From NCBI GenBank assembly GCA_003339415.1, contig PDHQ01000042.1, positions 1 to 64,000 on the forward strand: a stretch of DNA of 64,000 bases, read 5' to 3'. Origin of the DNA: Ophiocordyceps camponoti-saundersi (nom. inval.). Taxonomy: Eukaryota; Ascomycota; Sordariomycetes; Hypocreales; Ophiocordycipitaceae. A program made the translations under genes and the position numbers. Within the stretch, counting starts at the first letter, position 1, and each line of letters starts with the position of its first letter. A model generated the notes under the pieces. The model ran no database searches. It was not told the DNA's origin and worked only from the letters and a program-made list of their open reading frames with translations. Below, piece by piece: positions 1 to 12,333 of this stretch.

Positions 1-147
1 GAAGACCAGCCTTGTACAACAAGTATCCGCACAAAGACCACAAAAAAGACCGCCCCCCCCCCCCCCCCCCACCCCCCCCCCCCCCCCCCCCCTTTCCCTC
101 CCCCCTCCTCCACCCGCTCCCCCTTACAAAGCTTCAACCACCTCCTC
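1..147. other. Left edge with poly-C tract
   Basis: No gene is seen. C runs fill 53-92, broken by one A at 71, followed by C/T-rich sequence up to the stop of the next gene. The tract resembles the others in this window that look like sequencing artefacts, so it may not be genomic. Confidence 0.6.
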
Positions 148-1278
148 CTACTCCTCCTCAGCCACGTCCGAGTCCTCATCAGGAAGATTCTCGTCTCTTC
201 GAATAATCAGCTCCTTTAGCTTCCTTCGATTATTCCGCCACGTCAGTACATCCTCCAACTCTTGATCACGAATCGAAGGCGTGACCTGCACCCCCCGCGC
301 GTCCTTGAGGAAGCTCGGAATCCCATCTTCGTCAACGTCGTCGTCGCCTTCATTGTCGTCCTTGTGATCGTGATAACTTCCCAGCCTGTTTCGAGGCCCG
401 TCCCCCAGATGCCACGCTATGGGAACGAGATGCGCCTCCTCGGCGTGCTCGCGGAACTCGTCCGCCGTCGCTACCGACCGGGCGCAGTTCCCCCAGCAAC
501 AGCGGCATCCGTAGCTGTCACGGGGTCCGTGGATGGCGTAGACGTGCCTTCGTAGTGTCTCTAGGTTGTGAAGTTCGGCCTTGCATCCGTTCCATTCGCA
601 CAGATAGTCGACGAATCGCGGCCTTGATCGGTGATAGATTTCGCGCGGCGATGGAGACGGCAATCTGGGCGGTCGTCCGCGCCGCTTCGGTGGTCCTGCC
701 GGAAGGCCTGATTTCGCCTTGTTCGCGTCAGGCGGTGTCCTGCCTCGCATCTCCGAGTACGACATGCCAGCCCGCCAACCCTTGGGGCGCCCGCGGCTGC
801 TCTTCCCCGTGGATGTCGTCGTCGTCGTCGTCGTCGTCGTCACCGGTGTTGTCTTCCCTGGCCGCGCAGCGTTCCATCCCACTATCTTAGGCAGCGGAAC
901 AGGCGTCTCTTTCACGGGAGCCTTCGTCGCCCGTGGCCTGCTACTCGTCCGTCGCCGCAGATCAAGCCTTTTCTTAGCCACCCTCGCAGAAGAAGATGAC
1001 GATCCTCCTGCCTTAGAAGGCGAAGCAGCCAGCACAACAGCCAAGCTACCGCCTGCCGACATGGTCGAAGTCGAAGTCATCGTCAGGTTGCTCTTCTGAG
1101 ACGACCTCGCGGGCCTCAGGGTCGGAAGACGAAGCGCCGTCGCGTCGCCGAATAATGGGTCCTCATCATCGGCGCTGCCCGGTGACTGCCGTTGCGCCTT
1201 GGACGTAGTTCTCACTTGATGCGCCGGAAAGTAGCGTCGGATGTCGCGCGAACTGCTGCCAGCTTTGGACGCCGACAT
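148..1278 (-). CDS. C2H2 zinc-finger protein with AT-hook-like motif
   Basis: Uninterrupted 376-aa reading frame. The N-terminal half is Ser/Arg/Pro-rich and looks disordered. Around residues 195-205 there is an AT-hook-like motif (KRRGRPPR), which usually marks contact with the DNA minor groove. At about 225-285 two C2H2-like units lie in tandem: CEWNGC...H...H, then CCWGNC...H...H. The C-terminus is acidic. A nuclear DNA-binding or regulatory role is inferred from these motifs; the target is unknown. The start is the first ATG of the frame. I do not recognise a named orthologue. The downstream neighbour on the same strand is the Mug190-like gene, with no sign of functional linkage. Confidence 0.8.
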   Translation of the reverse strand: MSASKAGSSSRDIRRYFPAHQVRTTSKAQRQSPGSADDEDPLFGDATALRLPTLRPARSSQKSNLTMTSTSTMSAGGSLAVVLAASPSKAGGSSSSSARVAKKRLDLRRRTSSRPRATKAPVKETPVPLPKIVGWNAARPGKTTPVTTTTTTTTTSTGKSSRGRPKGWRAGMSYSEMRGRTPPDANKAKSGLPAGPPKRRGRPPRLPSPSPREIYHRSRPRFVDYLCEWNGCKAELHNLETLRRHVYAIHGPRDSYGCRCCWGNCARSVATADEFREHAEEAHLVPIAWHLGDGPRNRLGSYHDHKDDNEGDDDVDEDGIPSFLKDARGVQVTPSIRDQELEDVLTWRNNRRKLKELIIRRDENLPDEDSDVAEEE

Positions 1279-1705
1279 TATGTTCCGCCGTCAAAGAAGA
1301 AGCGGTCGCGATGTCGTTCGTCGTTGGAATGTAGAAAAACTGCGTCTCAGAGCTGTATAGAGAGTCGCAGCCTGCGCGCTCTAGACATTCGTCATCCAGT
1401 CGTTATGATTCATGCAGGAAACGATTATCTGGTGAAAAGATGCCTGGTGGCCGGACGATTGGCCCGGTGAGAAATTACTGGATACAGAGGAGGCAGGGGT
1501 AGATAGCGAGGCCGAGGGGGATAGTGCCTGGCAGATGGTGCCTAGCCGCTCACACCACAGCCGGATCTAGCTACCCTATGCCTGACCCTGTGCATTTCCA
1601 CCACTGACCTGGGGCGAACGACCTCTTATCCTTCACCATTGTCTTCATCAATATCTAGCAGGCATATAAACCGACAATAGGGATCACGAAAACATCTACT
1701 GATAG
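1279..1705. other. Intergenic, upstream of the zinc-finger gene
   Basis: This 427-bp spacer between two minus-strand genes would hold the promoter of the zinc-finger gene. I see no recognisable element or ORF in it. Confidence 0.5.
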
Positions 1706-1761
1706 CTACTCGCTATGGAAGCCTAAAAACTTGTGTATTCCCTCTTCTCCTATCGAAAAAC

Positions 1762-1829
<68 letters not shown>

Positions 1830-4800
1830 AGATTCTTCACCTTGCGCAGCGCAAACTTAGCCTCGTCCTTGGCAAATTGCGCATTGCGAATCGGCCTCCA
1901 CTGCATCAGCCCGCGGTGCTTACGGTGTAAGTCCCTGTTGCGCGCCGTGTAGTTCTTATACATAGTGTATGGATTCTTGCTGCTGCCGCCCTCCGGCGAA
2001 GACTTGTTCGACGACGCCGACGACGATTCTCGTGACTCCATCGATTGTCGACCTTGCTCGGCGCTCTCGTGCTGCTCTATTCCGAGGTCGGGATCGTCGT
2101 CGCTGCTGCTGCTGCTGCTGCCGTCGTCGTAGTCATCATCCTGCGTCTCACTGCCGCGTCCCCCTTCCGACTTTGCCATGAGGTCACTGGGATCTTTGCC
2201 AAAGGCACCGCTCCAGTCTGTTCCGTCCTTGGCCAGCCATCGCTGCTTGTCGCTCTCGTCCGCCTGGGCGAGCACGTCTCGACCGTGCGTCAAAGATTTG
2301 TCATGCAATTCCTTCACCAGAGGAGGCACCTCTGACTGCACTTCTTGCTGCCGTATACCTTCGGCATAGCACGCCTCCCACGTCTCGATTGTCTCGCGGG
2401 AGTCATTGTCGCGCACGAACTTCATGTGGTCCGAATCGGTGCCGGCGGAAAAGCGGCCTCGGAATCGGACACGACCAACCTCTTCAATGTCTAGATCAGG
2501 AATCTCCTGATAGTTGTCTTGGGTGATGTAGTTTTGCGACAAGCGTAGACCGTTGTTGCACTTGAAGATCGGAACCTCGAATTCCTCATCTTCCCCGTCG
2601 CTGAGTTCGAGAAGCCACAGAGCAGCGTAGGCATCGGCCTTGCGACTGCTCGAGGAGTAGAACTCAAGGAAGATGGGACATCGATATCGATATCGAACTG
2701 GTAGTCGCAACTTCTTGTCGTCGTCATCGCTGCTAATGTCTATCCGCATTCCCGTCTCCTCCCTCGATGACTTCTCCTTCTTGATAGAGGCGGACGATCC
2801 ACCCGTGCGAAGCTTCAGTTTGACCGTCTGAGACGGTGCGTAGCCCGTTGTGGTGATACAGTCGGATGTAAACTCAAACGTGCCGATATCCCAGCCGAGT
2901 TGTGGCGGGGGCAGTCGAAGCTCTACAGAGCGGAAGAGGACGGAGATGCGGATTCGCCCAAAACCGATGCCGCCGTCCAGAGGATACCATCGAGTCACCT
3001 GGCTGCTCGTCCGGAGAACGTCGGAAAGCTGCAGAGGTACCACACCGATGATGGGGTCATGCTGTCTATTTCGCGAGTCGCGGACGGCAACAGTGGCAAT
3101 GCAGGACCTCCAGTCGCGCACAAACCTCTCAGTCCCAGCATTGAAGATGGGCTGAGAAGATACGGCCTTGATCCGCGTCTTGTATACCAGACAATCGTTG
3201 ACGAGAACGGTGCAATAGGAGCTTGGAAGCTTGCTGCTCTGCTCCTCTTTGACCTCGCCCGCCTCGGGTCGGGCCGGCTCGTATTCCTTACCCTTGCGTT
3301 TCCCATCAGAGCCCTTGATGTTGGCAAGCTCCAAGCCCACAATCTGGTGGACGACGATGCTGAGAATACCCGATGGCCACAAGGGATCGGGCGGCGTGTG
3401 AACAACGGCATCCTCTTCTTTAGAGTCAATGCTACCCCTTTGATCCTGAAGCTCAGGCTTGTCGACCAATTCTTTGGGTAGGGAAACATCGCGGCCGTCG
3501 GTTCGGAGGGCTTTGCGGAACTGTGTCTTGCCAAAGTATCCGACCTCCCAATGAAGGTGGCCGGGCATGCTGCTATCGGCCTTTACACCGCAAAGATGAG
3601 ACACCTGGGGAAACATCTTGCCCGGATGCTGAATGAGTTTCTGTATGCTGAGCTCGACCTTACCGACAACGTCGTCGGCAGTTGATCGATCGCTATCCCA
3701 AAGCTCCATCGACAGCTTCTCATCGGCCTTGATGAGATCACTCGTGACGAGAAGACCGCAAGTCTCTTCGAACACGGGATTGAGGTCGTCCTGGATGACG
3801 CGCGTGCAGAACTGGGGCTTAGAGAACTTGCTCCAGCTGACGGTGATGTAAGGATCAGAACCCCCGCCGCGGCTGCCGGTGCGGTCCTGCTTGCTGAGAC
3901 CAGTGGCCTTGTGAATGCGAATGAAAACGAGACCCAGAGCTTGAGTCTCTTTCTTTATATCGTCGCCCACCAGCATCTTGCTCACATCCAGAGTCAAGCT
4001 CTTGGGAGCTACGTAAATAGATGCGGCAGTGCGTATAGCCCAGTTGACAAAGTTTGAGATGAGAGGCAAGTTGAGAATGTTGACACCTCTCTCGATCATG
4101 GGCGTGCAGCCGGCTTCGACCTTGGGAACACCCATGAGTGTAAAGGTGAGCGTCTTCAGGAAAGGCGGATCGGGCGTCAGCTGCAACCGCACACGAGCCG
4201 TGGCAACGAGGCCTTTCAGTTCGACCCAGACGGGTAGCGGGACGCCGAAGAGGCCCTTGATACCAAGATAGAAGACCAGCTGCATGCCCATGTTCTTGGC
4301 CTTGGACGTAATGTCCTCGCCCGAGGGCTTGGCGTGGTAGGCAACGGATACCTCCATGTTGTAAAAGGAGCCGGCCTGCTCGACGGCCGCCAGCTCATTA
4401 GGGTCCATGGTCTTTTCGTTCTCTCGATGAATCTCCTGCTTAATGTCTTTCACTTGAGAATCTGGCAGCGCTCTCATGCTGAGGATGCGGATGGGATTGC
4501 TGCCCTGAGAGATATCGGCCACGCGGACGTTTTCGATGACGCCCGGGACGGAGGCAACCATGACATCCTCAAGCCTTTTCTATACCATCAGCGAACTGTA
4601 TTGTGGCAAGGGATGCAGAGAAGACTCACGTATCGGCGACGGAGGCAAACATTTCCGGGTTGATGAGACCCCAGATAATGCCAATAGCCGTGTTCATCCA
4701 CTCGACAGATTCAGGAATCAGGTTGGCCGTAGCAGTCTCGCCGCGCTCTTGCTCACTCGACCATTCGACATCCCTGCCTTGACGGACGAGATCTTTGGCC

Positions 4801-5417
4801 CAAAGAAAGACGCCGGACGAGATACAGGCAGCCAGGGGGACGAGACCGAGAAGTCTCCCGCCAAAGATCTTGCCGATGAAAACGATGGCTATGAAGATGC
4901 CCAAGCACAGAACAGTCGCTTTGCGTTCGAGAGCAACGAACATGGGCTCGTAGCTGACTGAGGGTGTCCTGTAAAACAAAATCGACGTCTTCTCGCTGCT
5001 GATGGGCACGTCCGACGTAGAGCCTTCCTGGACGGGATCAGGAGGTGCTGTCACATCCTGGGCGCGACGATACTCCTCTCCCGACTGATTTGACGAGACA
5101 GTCAAGGTGGAGGGTCTGCCGAGGTTCTCGTTGGGAACGGAGAGCTGAGGATCTTCGACGGCATGCTTGTAGTCGGCAAGAGCGTCGCTAATACTGACAT
5201 CCTTACCAGTGACGGGGTCCCTGACGGTTCGCAAATGGCGTTTCTTGATAGATTGATGTTCGTTGGCATCACCGGCCTCGGGGGGACCGGCGTTGATCTC
5301 CGCATCACGTTGTCGCTTCTCCAACTCGAGCTGCTCGGCGAACTCGCGGATCTTTGGTACGGGGTTGCGACCGCTGTAGTGCTGGCCCGAGGGCGCGACA
5401 GGCTCTTCGACGTCCAT
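1706..5417 (-). CDS. Mug190-like SMP/C2-domain membrane protein
   Basis: Two exons, 4630-5417 and 1706-4574, joined across a 55-nt GTGAGT...AG intron; 1218 aa as read. After a disordered N-terminus, two hydrophobic segments at about 167-182 and 189-207 form a likely ER-membrane hairpin. A synaptotagmin-like lipid-binding (SMP) domain follows at about 235-460 (starting at VEWMNTAIGIIWGLINPE). A first C2 domain is at about 475-600 (GSDPYITVSW...DLNPVFEE) and a second at about 670-800. The family (S. pombe Mug190, related to tricalbins) is thought to transfer lipids at ER contact sites. The C-terminus as read includes a long Gly run encoded by C66 at 1764-1829. That tract is probably an artefact, so the final ~50 residues and the stop are unreliable. 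Confidence 0.85.
1764..1829. repeat. Uninterrupted C66 homopolymer inside the Mug190-like frame
   Basis: Sixty-six consecutive C on the plus strand, read as Gly on the minus strand. It resembles the tracts beside the N gaps and is likely a sequencing or assembly artefact. Confidence 0.75.
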
Positions 5418-6180
5418 GTCGTCGAGGAGGAGTCTGACAGAGGGGAGTGAGTAGGTGTGTGTTTACAGAGAGAAATGGAGAAGAGGAGGAGAAGAGGAGG
5501 AGGAGGAGGAGGAGGAGGGCAGGGATGGGGATTAAGTGAATGGTAGGGACTATCCGTAGCAACAACAACAAGTATCGCTGTTTGTGTCGGACCAGCCTTC
5601 CCAACTTATTGGTTGGCAACCGCAAGCTATTACGGAATACTCCTTCCGCCCGTTGGGCAACCTCCCACCTACTATTTCACCTAGTAGGTACGTCATTGCG
5701 CCAGATCTTCATCTAGCTCGCTCAATGACGTAACCGGGCGTTGAGTCTCGAACCCGAAGCACAGTGAACCAACGGTGCAGAAACCGGCTCTCCACCGTAT
5801 CTCTTCGCACTCCCCAGCCATTTGGTGTCTAGAGCTGAAAGTAGTTGCTTCGATCCCAGCTGGGGATCCGATTCGAACCCTGAAGACTTGCAGCGGTGAG
5901 TCCCTTTTCCCCTTGGTTCTCATTTCCAACTCTCGCGGTCGTCTTCAACCGTCTTTGTACCTATGTATGTACTAACGTGTAAGCTGCTTCATCCCCCCTT
6001 TTCCGCTCATATATAGAAGCATCGTCAGCTTGGTCGTTTCCTTCATGTTCATTATGCCAATCCCTCAGCCATGTACTCGCAATTAAAATACCCTCTACCA
6101 GTTCCAAGACGCCCAAACGCTTTTCCCCCTTGAAATTATAGCAACAAAAGAAAGAAGAGAGAGAAACACAATGGTTCTTG
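5418..6180. other. Intergenic between two minus-strand genes
   Basis: 763 bp. It holds a short GGA/GAG-rich purine stretch near 5480-5520 and otherwise unremarkable sequence. It should contain the promoter of the Mug190-like gene and the 3' end of the next transporter gene. No supported ORF. Confidence 0.5.
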
Positions 6181-8190
6181 TTAGACGTGCATCGTAGGGC
6201 CATCGTTGACGCTGACCCCTGATCGCACACTCTCCAACCCCGAATCCGTACTGAACACCGCCGTGTCTCGACTGGCGGCTAAGGCGTCTGGCTTCCGCTT
6301 CTCCGTCACCACCTCGCTGTTGCTCACATCGTCTTCTGATGAGGGCATGGTCCTTGGCGGTGTCGGCGCGAACTTGCTCTTCTCTCGAAGCTTGCGGCCG
6401 TATCTGTAGAAGATGAACGGGATCGGACACATCAAAAGCGCCAAGCACCCCAGCAACGTCGAGGCCCACTGGATGCCCATGCCGGTAAACATCTGCGTCG
6501 CAAAGAGCGGGAACGTGGCTCCAGCGAGCGATCGCATAAAGGTATTACCCGCCAACGCCGACGCGGCAAACATGAGGTAGGCGTCGACGATGTAGTTGAT
6601 ACACTGCAAGAAAATGGAAAGTAGACCGAAGCCGGTGAGGATACCGCTGGCCGCGGGGGCGATCCACGGGATGTCAGCTTTGTATCCAGTCCTGTGCGAC
6701 GAGAGGTAAGCAATCTGGCGTAGACGAGACTCAGACTCGGGTAGCGTTCTCGGGACTCACCATCCGAACCAGAAAATGCCAAGAACAAAGCAAATACCAC
6801 CGGCCATGACGCTGGGCAACCGCCACTCGGGCACTGGGACGCCGTTGTTGGCCGCCAGCTTGCGTTTGTACCAAGGCTGCTGGGCGAATACGACGAGGCC
6901 AGCAATGAACTCGCCGATGATCATGCCGAAGAATGTCAGGCCGGCCTTGCCAAGAGAGAAGTGGTGGACGCCGACGAAGACGAGATTATAAGCGGTGAGG
7001 AAGAGGTAGAGCAGACCGTACATGAAGCTGGTGTAAAGGGTCAGAAAGAAGAGAATGGGCTCGGTAAAGAGCATGCGCATGGGTCGCAGGAAGTTCTTGT
7101 TGACGAGCTCGCCGAAGTCGATCTCAATCTCTTCCTGCTTGGCGTGGATGCCCCAGTTGCGGGTTCGGCGTCGCAGCTCGGACGCCTTGTCGACGAGGAT
7201 TACGGGCGCGTAAGACTCCTTGAGAAAGAAAAGATCAAGGAAGAAGGCGGCAAAGCCCAGGATGGTGGGAAGATAGAGAGTCCATCTCCAACCGAGGTAC
7301 GACTCGACGATGTAGCCACCAATGAAGGGAGCGAGGAGCGGTCCGGTGAAGACGGTCATAACGAAGAAGCAGATGGCGATGCCGCGATCAACATTGTTGA
7401 ACATATCCGAGAAGATGGCGGCGACGACGGCGAGCGGGCAGGAACCGAAGAAGCCGCTGAAGAAGCGACAGATGAGGAGTGTCTGAATGTTGGCCGCCGT
7501 GGCCGCGCCAATGCAGAAGACGGAGAAGCCAAACATGGAGATGGTGATGGGTATCCGACGGCCTTGCAACTCCGAAAAGGGCGCCCACATGCAGGGCCCG
7601 AAGGCAAAGCCTAAGACGTAAAGTGTGGTGCCCAGCAAGGCGACCTCGGTATCGACGTGAAAGACTTGGGCGATGGTCCGGGTGCCGGGAGAGTAGATGG
7701 ACGAAGTAAAGGATGAGACGAAAGTGGTGTAAGCCAGCATGGCAGCCATGATGATCTTGATGTGTGTGGGCCAGTTCTGGGCGTTGAGGGGATCTTCGGG
7801 GCCATCGAACTCGACCACATACTCGTCGCGGGCCGGCAACGGGGGCGGATAGGGCTTGCCGGCGCCGAAGGACGGTAGAGGCTTGCGATTGGCTTGGATG
7901 CTGGCGGAGCTGCTGCCGACGGTGCCATTGTGCTGGGTGCGCTGCGTTTCTATTCGACTCAATTCGGTGTAATGACGCTCGAGGTCGCCGCGATGGGTGG
8001 AAATGTAGCTCATGCGGTTACGCATATTCGGGCCTTGGAGGCCCAGCGAAGAGGCGGTCGAGACGGAAGAGGCCGACACGATGCGCTCGATCTCATCGCT
8101 GTTGCGCCGTTGATAGTATTCGGGCGCCATGGCGTCGGCCTCGGCATCGGCCACCTCCTGGCTCGCAATGTCCATCCGCATGGTGGACAA
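6181..8190 (-). CDS. MFS transporter, DHA1 (drug:H+ antiporter / polyamine-type)
   Basis: Exons 6761-8190 and 6181-6691, intron 69 nt (GTGAGT...CAG), 646 aa. About 130 hydrophilic residues precede the membrane domain. The sequence EFDGPEDPLNAQNW just before TM1 is typical of fungal DHA1 proteins. TM2-TM3 carry the loop motif FSELQGRRIP. Further signatures are FFSGFFGSCPLAVV and FVMTVFTGPLLAPFIGG, the latter resembling antiporter motif C. After a long central loop the second half adds TMs ending at YRYGRKLREKSKF, then a Ser-rich cytoplasmic tail. DHA1 proteins usually export drugs, polyamines or fungal metabolites at the plasma membrane; the substrate here cannot be read from sequence. No biosynthetic neighbours are present. 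Confidence 0.9.
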
Positions 8191-9832
8191 TTAAGTGGGT
8201 GAGCGAGCGAGCGAGAGAGGAGGACGAGGTAAGGCGCGAGTCGAAGGCGATGCTCTTCATTCGCTATTCTTGCAGGTGTGACAGACAGAACTATGTATGT
8301 AAGTAGTAGATGAGTGATGGGTTGATCTACGATAGTTTCAGCGGTAAATGAGGAGGAGGAGGAGAGGGATAGAAAATGAGGATGAGGAGCAGGAGGATGA
8401 ATAGGAGGGGGAGAAGGAGAAAGGGGAAGGAGTGGTAGGAATAGGAGGAGGTCGATGACGATGACGATGACGATGATGAGATATGCGGTGACGAATCTTA
8501 GGAATCGAATAGGACATATGTAGGTATGTATGTATGTATGTACTGGAGAGGTTCGAGAGCCGGAAAAGGCAAAAAAGATGATATCGCGAGGAGAAGCGGC
8601 TGTTATAAGAGAGGGCAGCTTATTCATCACGCAAACCGTTCATTGAGAAGGGGGGAAGGGGCGATTACACGGCTAGGATTCCAGGGCCTTACAAATGCCG
8701 GTCGATGGCAGCCAAGACGGCTTGGCGGTCGTCCGGGCTCTCCGTGCGGCCCGGACCCTTCCTATCTGGTGCAGTTCTACTCGAAACACAGGTGACGAGA
8801 ACACTATTCTAGCAGGTACCTCCTTAATGCAGCCAGAGGAGCGGACTGCGCATCTTTCGGTGGGGCCGGCGAACGGATGGTGCAGAGCCAATGTATTTCG
8901 CAGGGTTTCCCTTTCGGCCGAACAGTTTGCATACATACGGATAATGGAGGCCCCAACGTACTGTATGTATGTATGTATGTACATGTGTAGGTAAAGAACT
9001 CGAAATGTAAATATGTGGTTAAAAGGGCCTCAAGCATGTTGGTGGGTAAGTATGTATGTATGTAGGTAGGTTGGTGGATGAAAGATATATACCGAGTAAT
9101 ATGCAGATAAACAACCGTGTATCTGCCTGCTATGATGAGATCTATCATTTGCATACATATATATGTATGACACATGTGAGAGAGGTAAACACACAACACC
9201 ACCCGCGTTGCGTTGCCCAGCCAGCGGTAAAGGGACTCAAAAGAGGGTTTCCCACATACATACGACAATAGGGGACAGAGAGGGTGGTATTCCTGCCGAG
9301 ACACGCTACGGGGAAATAACAGGATCCATTGTTTGGTGTTACCGTGTTAGGTAGGAGTAGGTAGGGAGCTAGGTAGATCCCTAGGTCGATTGCAACCTAC
9401 TTCCTACCCACCTAGTACATACATACGAATTGGTGGCAGATCGCACTGCCATGCTACAGCCGAGGCTTGCCGGTAGGGCTCCGCCTCTCCATCTCTCTGG
9501 TTCCCTCCCCCCCTCTCCCCTGTGTGACTGTGACCTGTGGGCGTAGTACAGGTAGTATGTAAGAATGCGGTATTACCCCCCCTGAGTCCTACCCCTTCTC
9601 CCACAGATGAGCTGCTGCGTGCTTGGCATCCAGATAAGTTGCTTTGCTTGGCATCCAGCCTATGTACAGTATGTACACCCACGAACAAACCAACAGGTTG
9701 GGATGCATGTATGTATGTATGTATGTATGTATGTATGTATGTATGTACGTATGTATGTACGCGTATATGATGCACGCAAGACACAGTTCTGCTGCAACAA
9801 GGTCAAATTGACAGACAACAAAACACAATCCG
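8191..9832. other. Microsatellite-rich intergenic region
   Basis: 1.64 kb between two transporter genes. It contains GAT/GAC repeats around 8451-8481 and GTAT tetranucleotide runs near 8521, 8960, 9050 and, longest, 9706-9760. Open frames here are low-complexity by-products of these repeats. No gene is supported. Confidence 0.7.
9706..9760. repeat. (GTAT)n microsatellite
   Basis: About 55 bp of near-perfect tandem tetranucleotide, the longest of many such tracts in this window. Confidence 0.9.
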
Positions 9833-11470
9833 TCATCCTGTCTCGTCGCTCCTTGATCCCTCTGTCTGTCGACACCCCATCCGTGCTGCGGCAGCCTCCT
9901 CCAGGCTCAGTCCGGCCGTCTCGGGATAGATGCGCCACACAAGCACGTATCCGACGAAACACACGACCGCGTACGTCCCCATCGTCCACGCTGGGCTCAG
10001 AGCCTCCATCATCGGCAGAAATGTCAGCCCGACCACCATGTTCGCCGACCAGTTGGTTGCTGTTGCCACGCCACTGCCGACCGACCGCACCGAAAGCGGG
10101 AACAGCTCGCTCTGCATCCACGGCACATTACCCAGCCCCAGTGCGTACGTCGCCACGTAGACCATGATGCTGGCCAAAATCACCCGCGCAGGCCCTCCTC
10201 GCTCCGACACCGTCGTCACCCCCAGCGGTAGCTTCGAGAAACCGGCGGCGGCGGCCACGAGCCCCATCATCATTCCCGGCATCGACCATAACAAGATGCG
10301 CCGCCTGCCCACGCGGTCAATCAGGCTGAGTGCTGCGAGCGTCATGATGAAGTTGGTCACCGCCACCGTCAGCGACGTCAGTGTCGGGCTCGCGAAGCCC
10401 ACCAAGGAGAAGATGGTGGCCGAATAGTACATGAGCGAGTTCTGAGTGCACTGCCGTTAGTGGACACCGGCGCACCATCATCAAGGGATACGCACAAACC
10501 CGCACAGTTGCTGTAGGCCTTGCAGCAGACAGGCCACCGTCAAAGCCCTGCGATTTGTCGCCTCGCCCAGAAGCTCCCGCCATGCTCCGCTCTGCCCTCG
10601 CATTCGGCCCACCTCGCATTCCTCGCGCACTTCGGCTTCCATGTCCGCCACCACATCGCCCGTCGACGCCGGCTCGACTCGTTGCACGACCGCCCTGGCG
10701 TCTTCGGACCGACCGACCTTGACCAACCAGCGAGGCGTCTCGGGCATAAAGACAATGACGGCTCCTTGCAGGGCGGCGGGTGCGGCGCCGAGGCCGACCA
10801 TCCATCGCCAACCCGTATTCCTGGCCGCATACGTCGACAGCAGCCAGCCGACGATATAGGCCACCATTTGGCCCAGGGTGATGAACAGCACGTTGGTAGT
10901 CACCAGCCTGCCGCGGTGTGAGGCTGGTGCCACTTCAGCAATGTAAAGCGGCACGACGAAGCTCGCGGCGCCGACGCCAGCGCCGACGATACATCGACCA
11001 ACCACCATGAGCGGTACGGTCGAACAGAGGGCCTGAACGAGGGCTCCCACGACGAAGAGGATGTCGGCGTAGAGAATGACGCGCTTGCGGCCGACCCTGT
11101 CGGCAAGCATAGAGGACAAGGGCGACGCGATGAGGGCGAAGAGCGACATGGACGATGTAATTATGGACTTGTCCATTGACGTCAGCGGTCGGTGCGAGAG
11201 CGAGTCTCCGATGGAGACCAGAGTCGCCGAGATGACGCCCGTATCGTCTGCGTGCGGCGAGTCGCCATCAGCCTGTAAAGCCCTCGAGCGAGAGTGGCGT
11301 CGCTACTTGCATCCAAAAAGGAGGCCGCTGATGCCGGCCGCCAGGGTCAGAGCTTGAACGAAGATACCCGGACCCGCATCTGCCGGTTTTGCGGGCCCGC
11401 GCGGGTGGATAGCGATCGGCTCGACGTCATCTTCGTGCTCCGCCATCAATGGCGCTCGGGGGCTGTCCAT
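9833..11470 (-). CDS. MFS sugar porter, myo-inositol transporter-like
   Basis: Three exons: 11311-11470, 10496-11247 and 9833-10441; 506 aa. Sugar-porter signatures are clear: GYDTGVIS after TM1, DRVGRKR, GRCIVGAGVGAAS...PLYIAEVAP.RGR, PETPRWLVK, LIDRVGRRR and YPETAGLSLEE. The arrangement is closest to fungal myo-inositol/H+ symporters (ITR type) at the plasma membrane; the sugar itself is inferred. The first intron (63 nt) begins GCAAGT, a GC-AG intron. It is needed to rebuild the GYDTGVIS motif, because the unspliced frame stops at TAG right away. The second intron (54 nt) is GTGCGT...CAG. The start chosen is MDSPR at 11470; an in-frame ATG at 11527 would add 19 residues. Confidence 0.88.
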
Positions 11471-12333
11471 GGTGAGTCGAATCGGCGGGCGTGCCAGACA
11501 GGCCCCCTGCCACGAGTGACGTGCCACGGGCTGTAGTCGCGGTCAAGAGCGCATATGTGTACAATATGTGATTAGAAGACGTGGCGTCGATGGTCGACGA
11601 TGGTCACGAGTCATGGTCGCGCGAGCACAAAAGTGGCAGGGCCTCGCTGCCGGAGACGGACCGAAAGAAGCCCGGGCCTGTTCAGCCTTGTCAGCGCCAC
11701 GAGGCTGAAGTCGACGTCTCTGATCGACGAGGGCCAGACAGGCATTTCGTGGGGAAGGACCGCCGGGCGACATGCCTTTTACCTTGTCGTTTCAGACGAG
11801 AGTCACTGATTTCTGACGTACCTCGAGATGGACGTTCGAGATCAGTAGAAGGATGAACATCACGCACGCGGGAATCGAAGGATAAAGTATGTACGGATAG
11901 GTAGAGTGTGGCACTGTGCCACTGAACAGTCATGACGGGCCGAGGCTGCATCGTATTCGTACACGTGTGCCTTTTGACAGGGGGCTCAAAATGCAGCACC
12001 AGGAGAAAAGTATTCCCCTACTTGACTCGTAGTACCGGTCGTTACCCGCAAAGTACTCAGGGGCCTCAAACGCGACCTCTTCGGGACTATCAGTACTTAG
12101 CACCTCTTCTCAGCCGCAGAAGCGCTACCTGAATCCGTCACCAGCGCTACTTCATCGACTGCGCCACAACTGGCTGAAAACGGTTAATCTCTAACCGTCG
12201 TCTTCCATCCAGTTGTCGACTACATCTCTCTTGCTTCTGCGACCTCACTTCGCTGGACAATGGGCTCGATCGCTCATCGTCTATAGCTCAGCGCCTGTTC
12301 CTTTCATCTTTCGCTTGATCCGCTATTCGCACA
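11471..12333. promoter_or_regulatory. Divergent promoter region, inositol transporter / BUD6
   Basis: 863 bp between two divergently transcribed genes, so it presumably contains both promoters. No specific factor site was identified with confidence. Confidence 0.5.

Noticed and set aside
1731..1952. Open frames of Pro or Gly runs across poly-C tracts
   Set aside because: They are translations of homopolymers that look artefactual and have no coding features.
5735..5890. GGTTCGA-type strings suggesting minus-strand tRNA genes
   Set aside because: The flanking bases do not form a T-stem or acceptor stem.
6961..7614. 217-aa plus-strand frame inside the DHA1 transporter gene
   Set aside because: Antisense shadow of a well-supported MFS coding exon; its composition mirrors the opposite strand.
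9404..9784. Frames with repeated THTYIHTY or YVCMYVCM residues
   Set aside because: Direct translation of GTAT/ATAC microsatellites.
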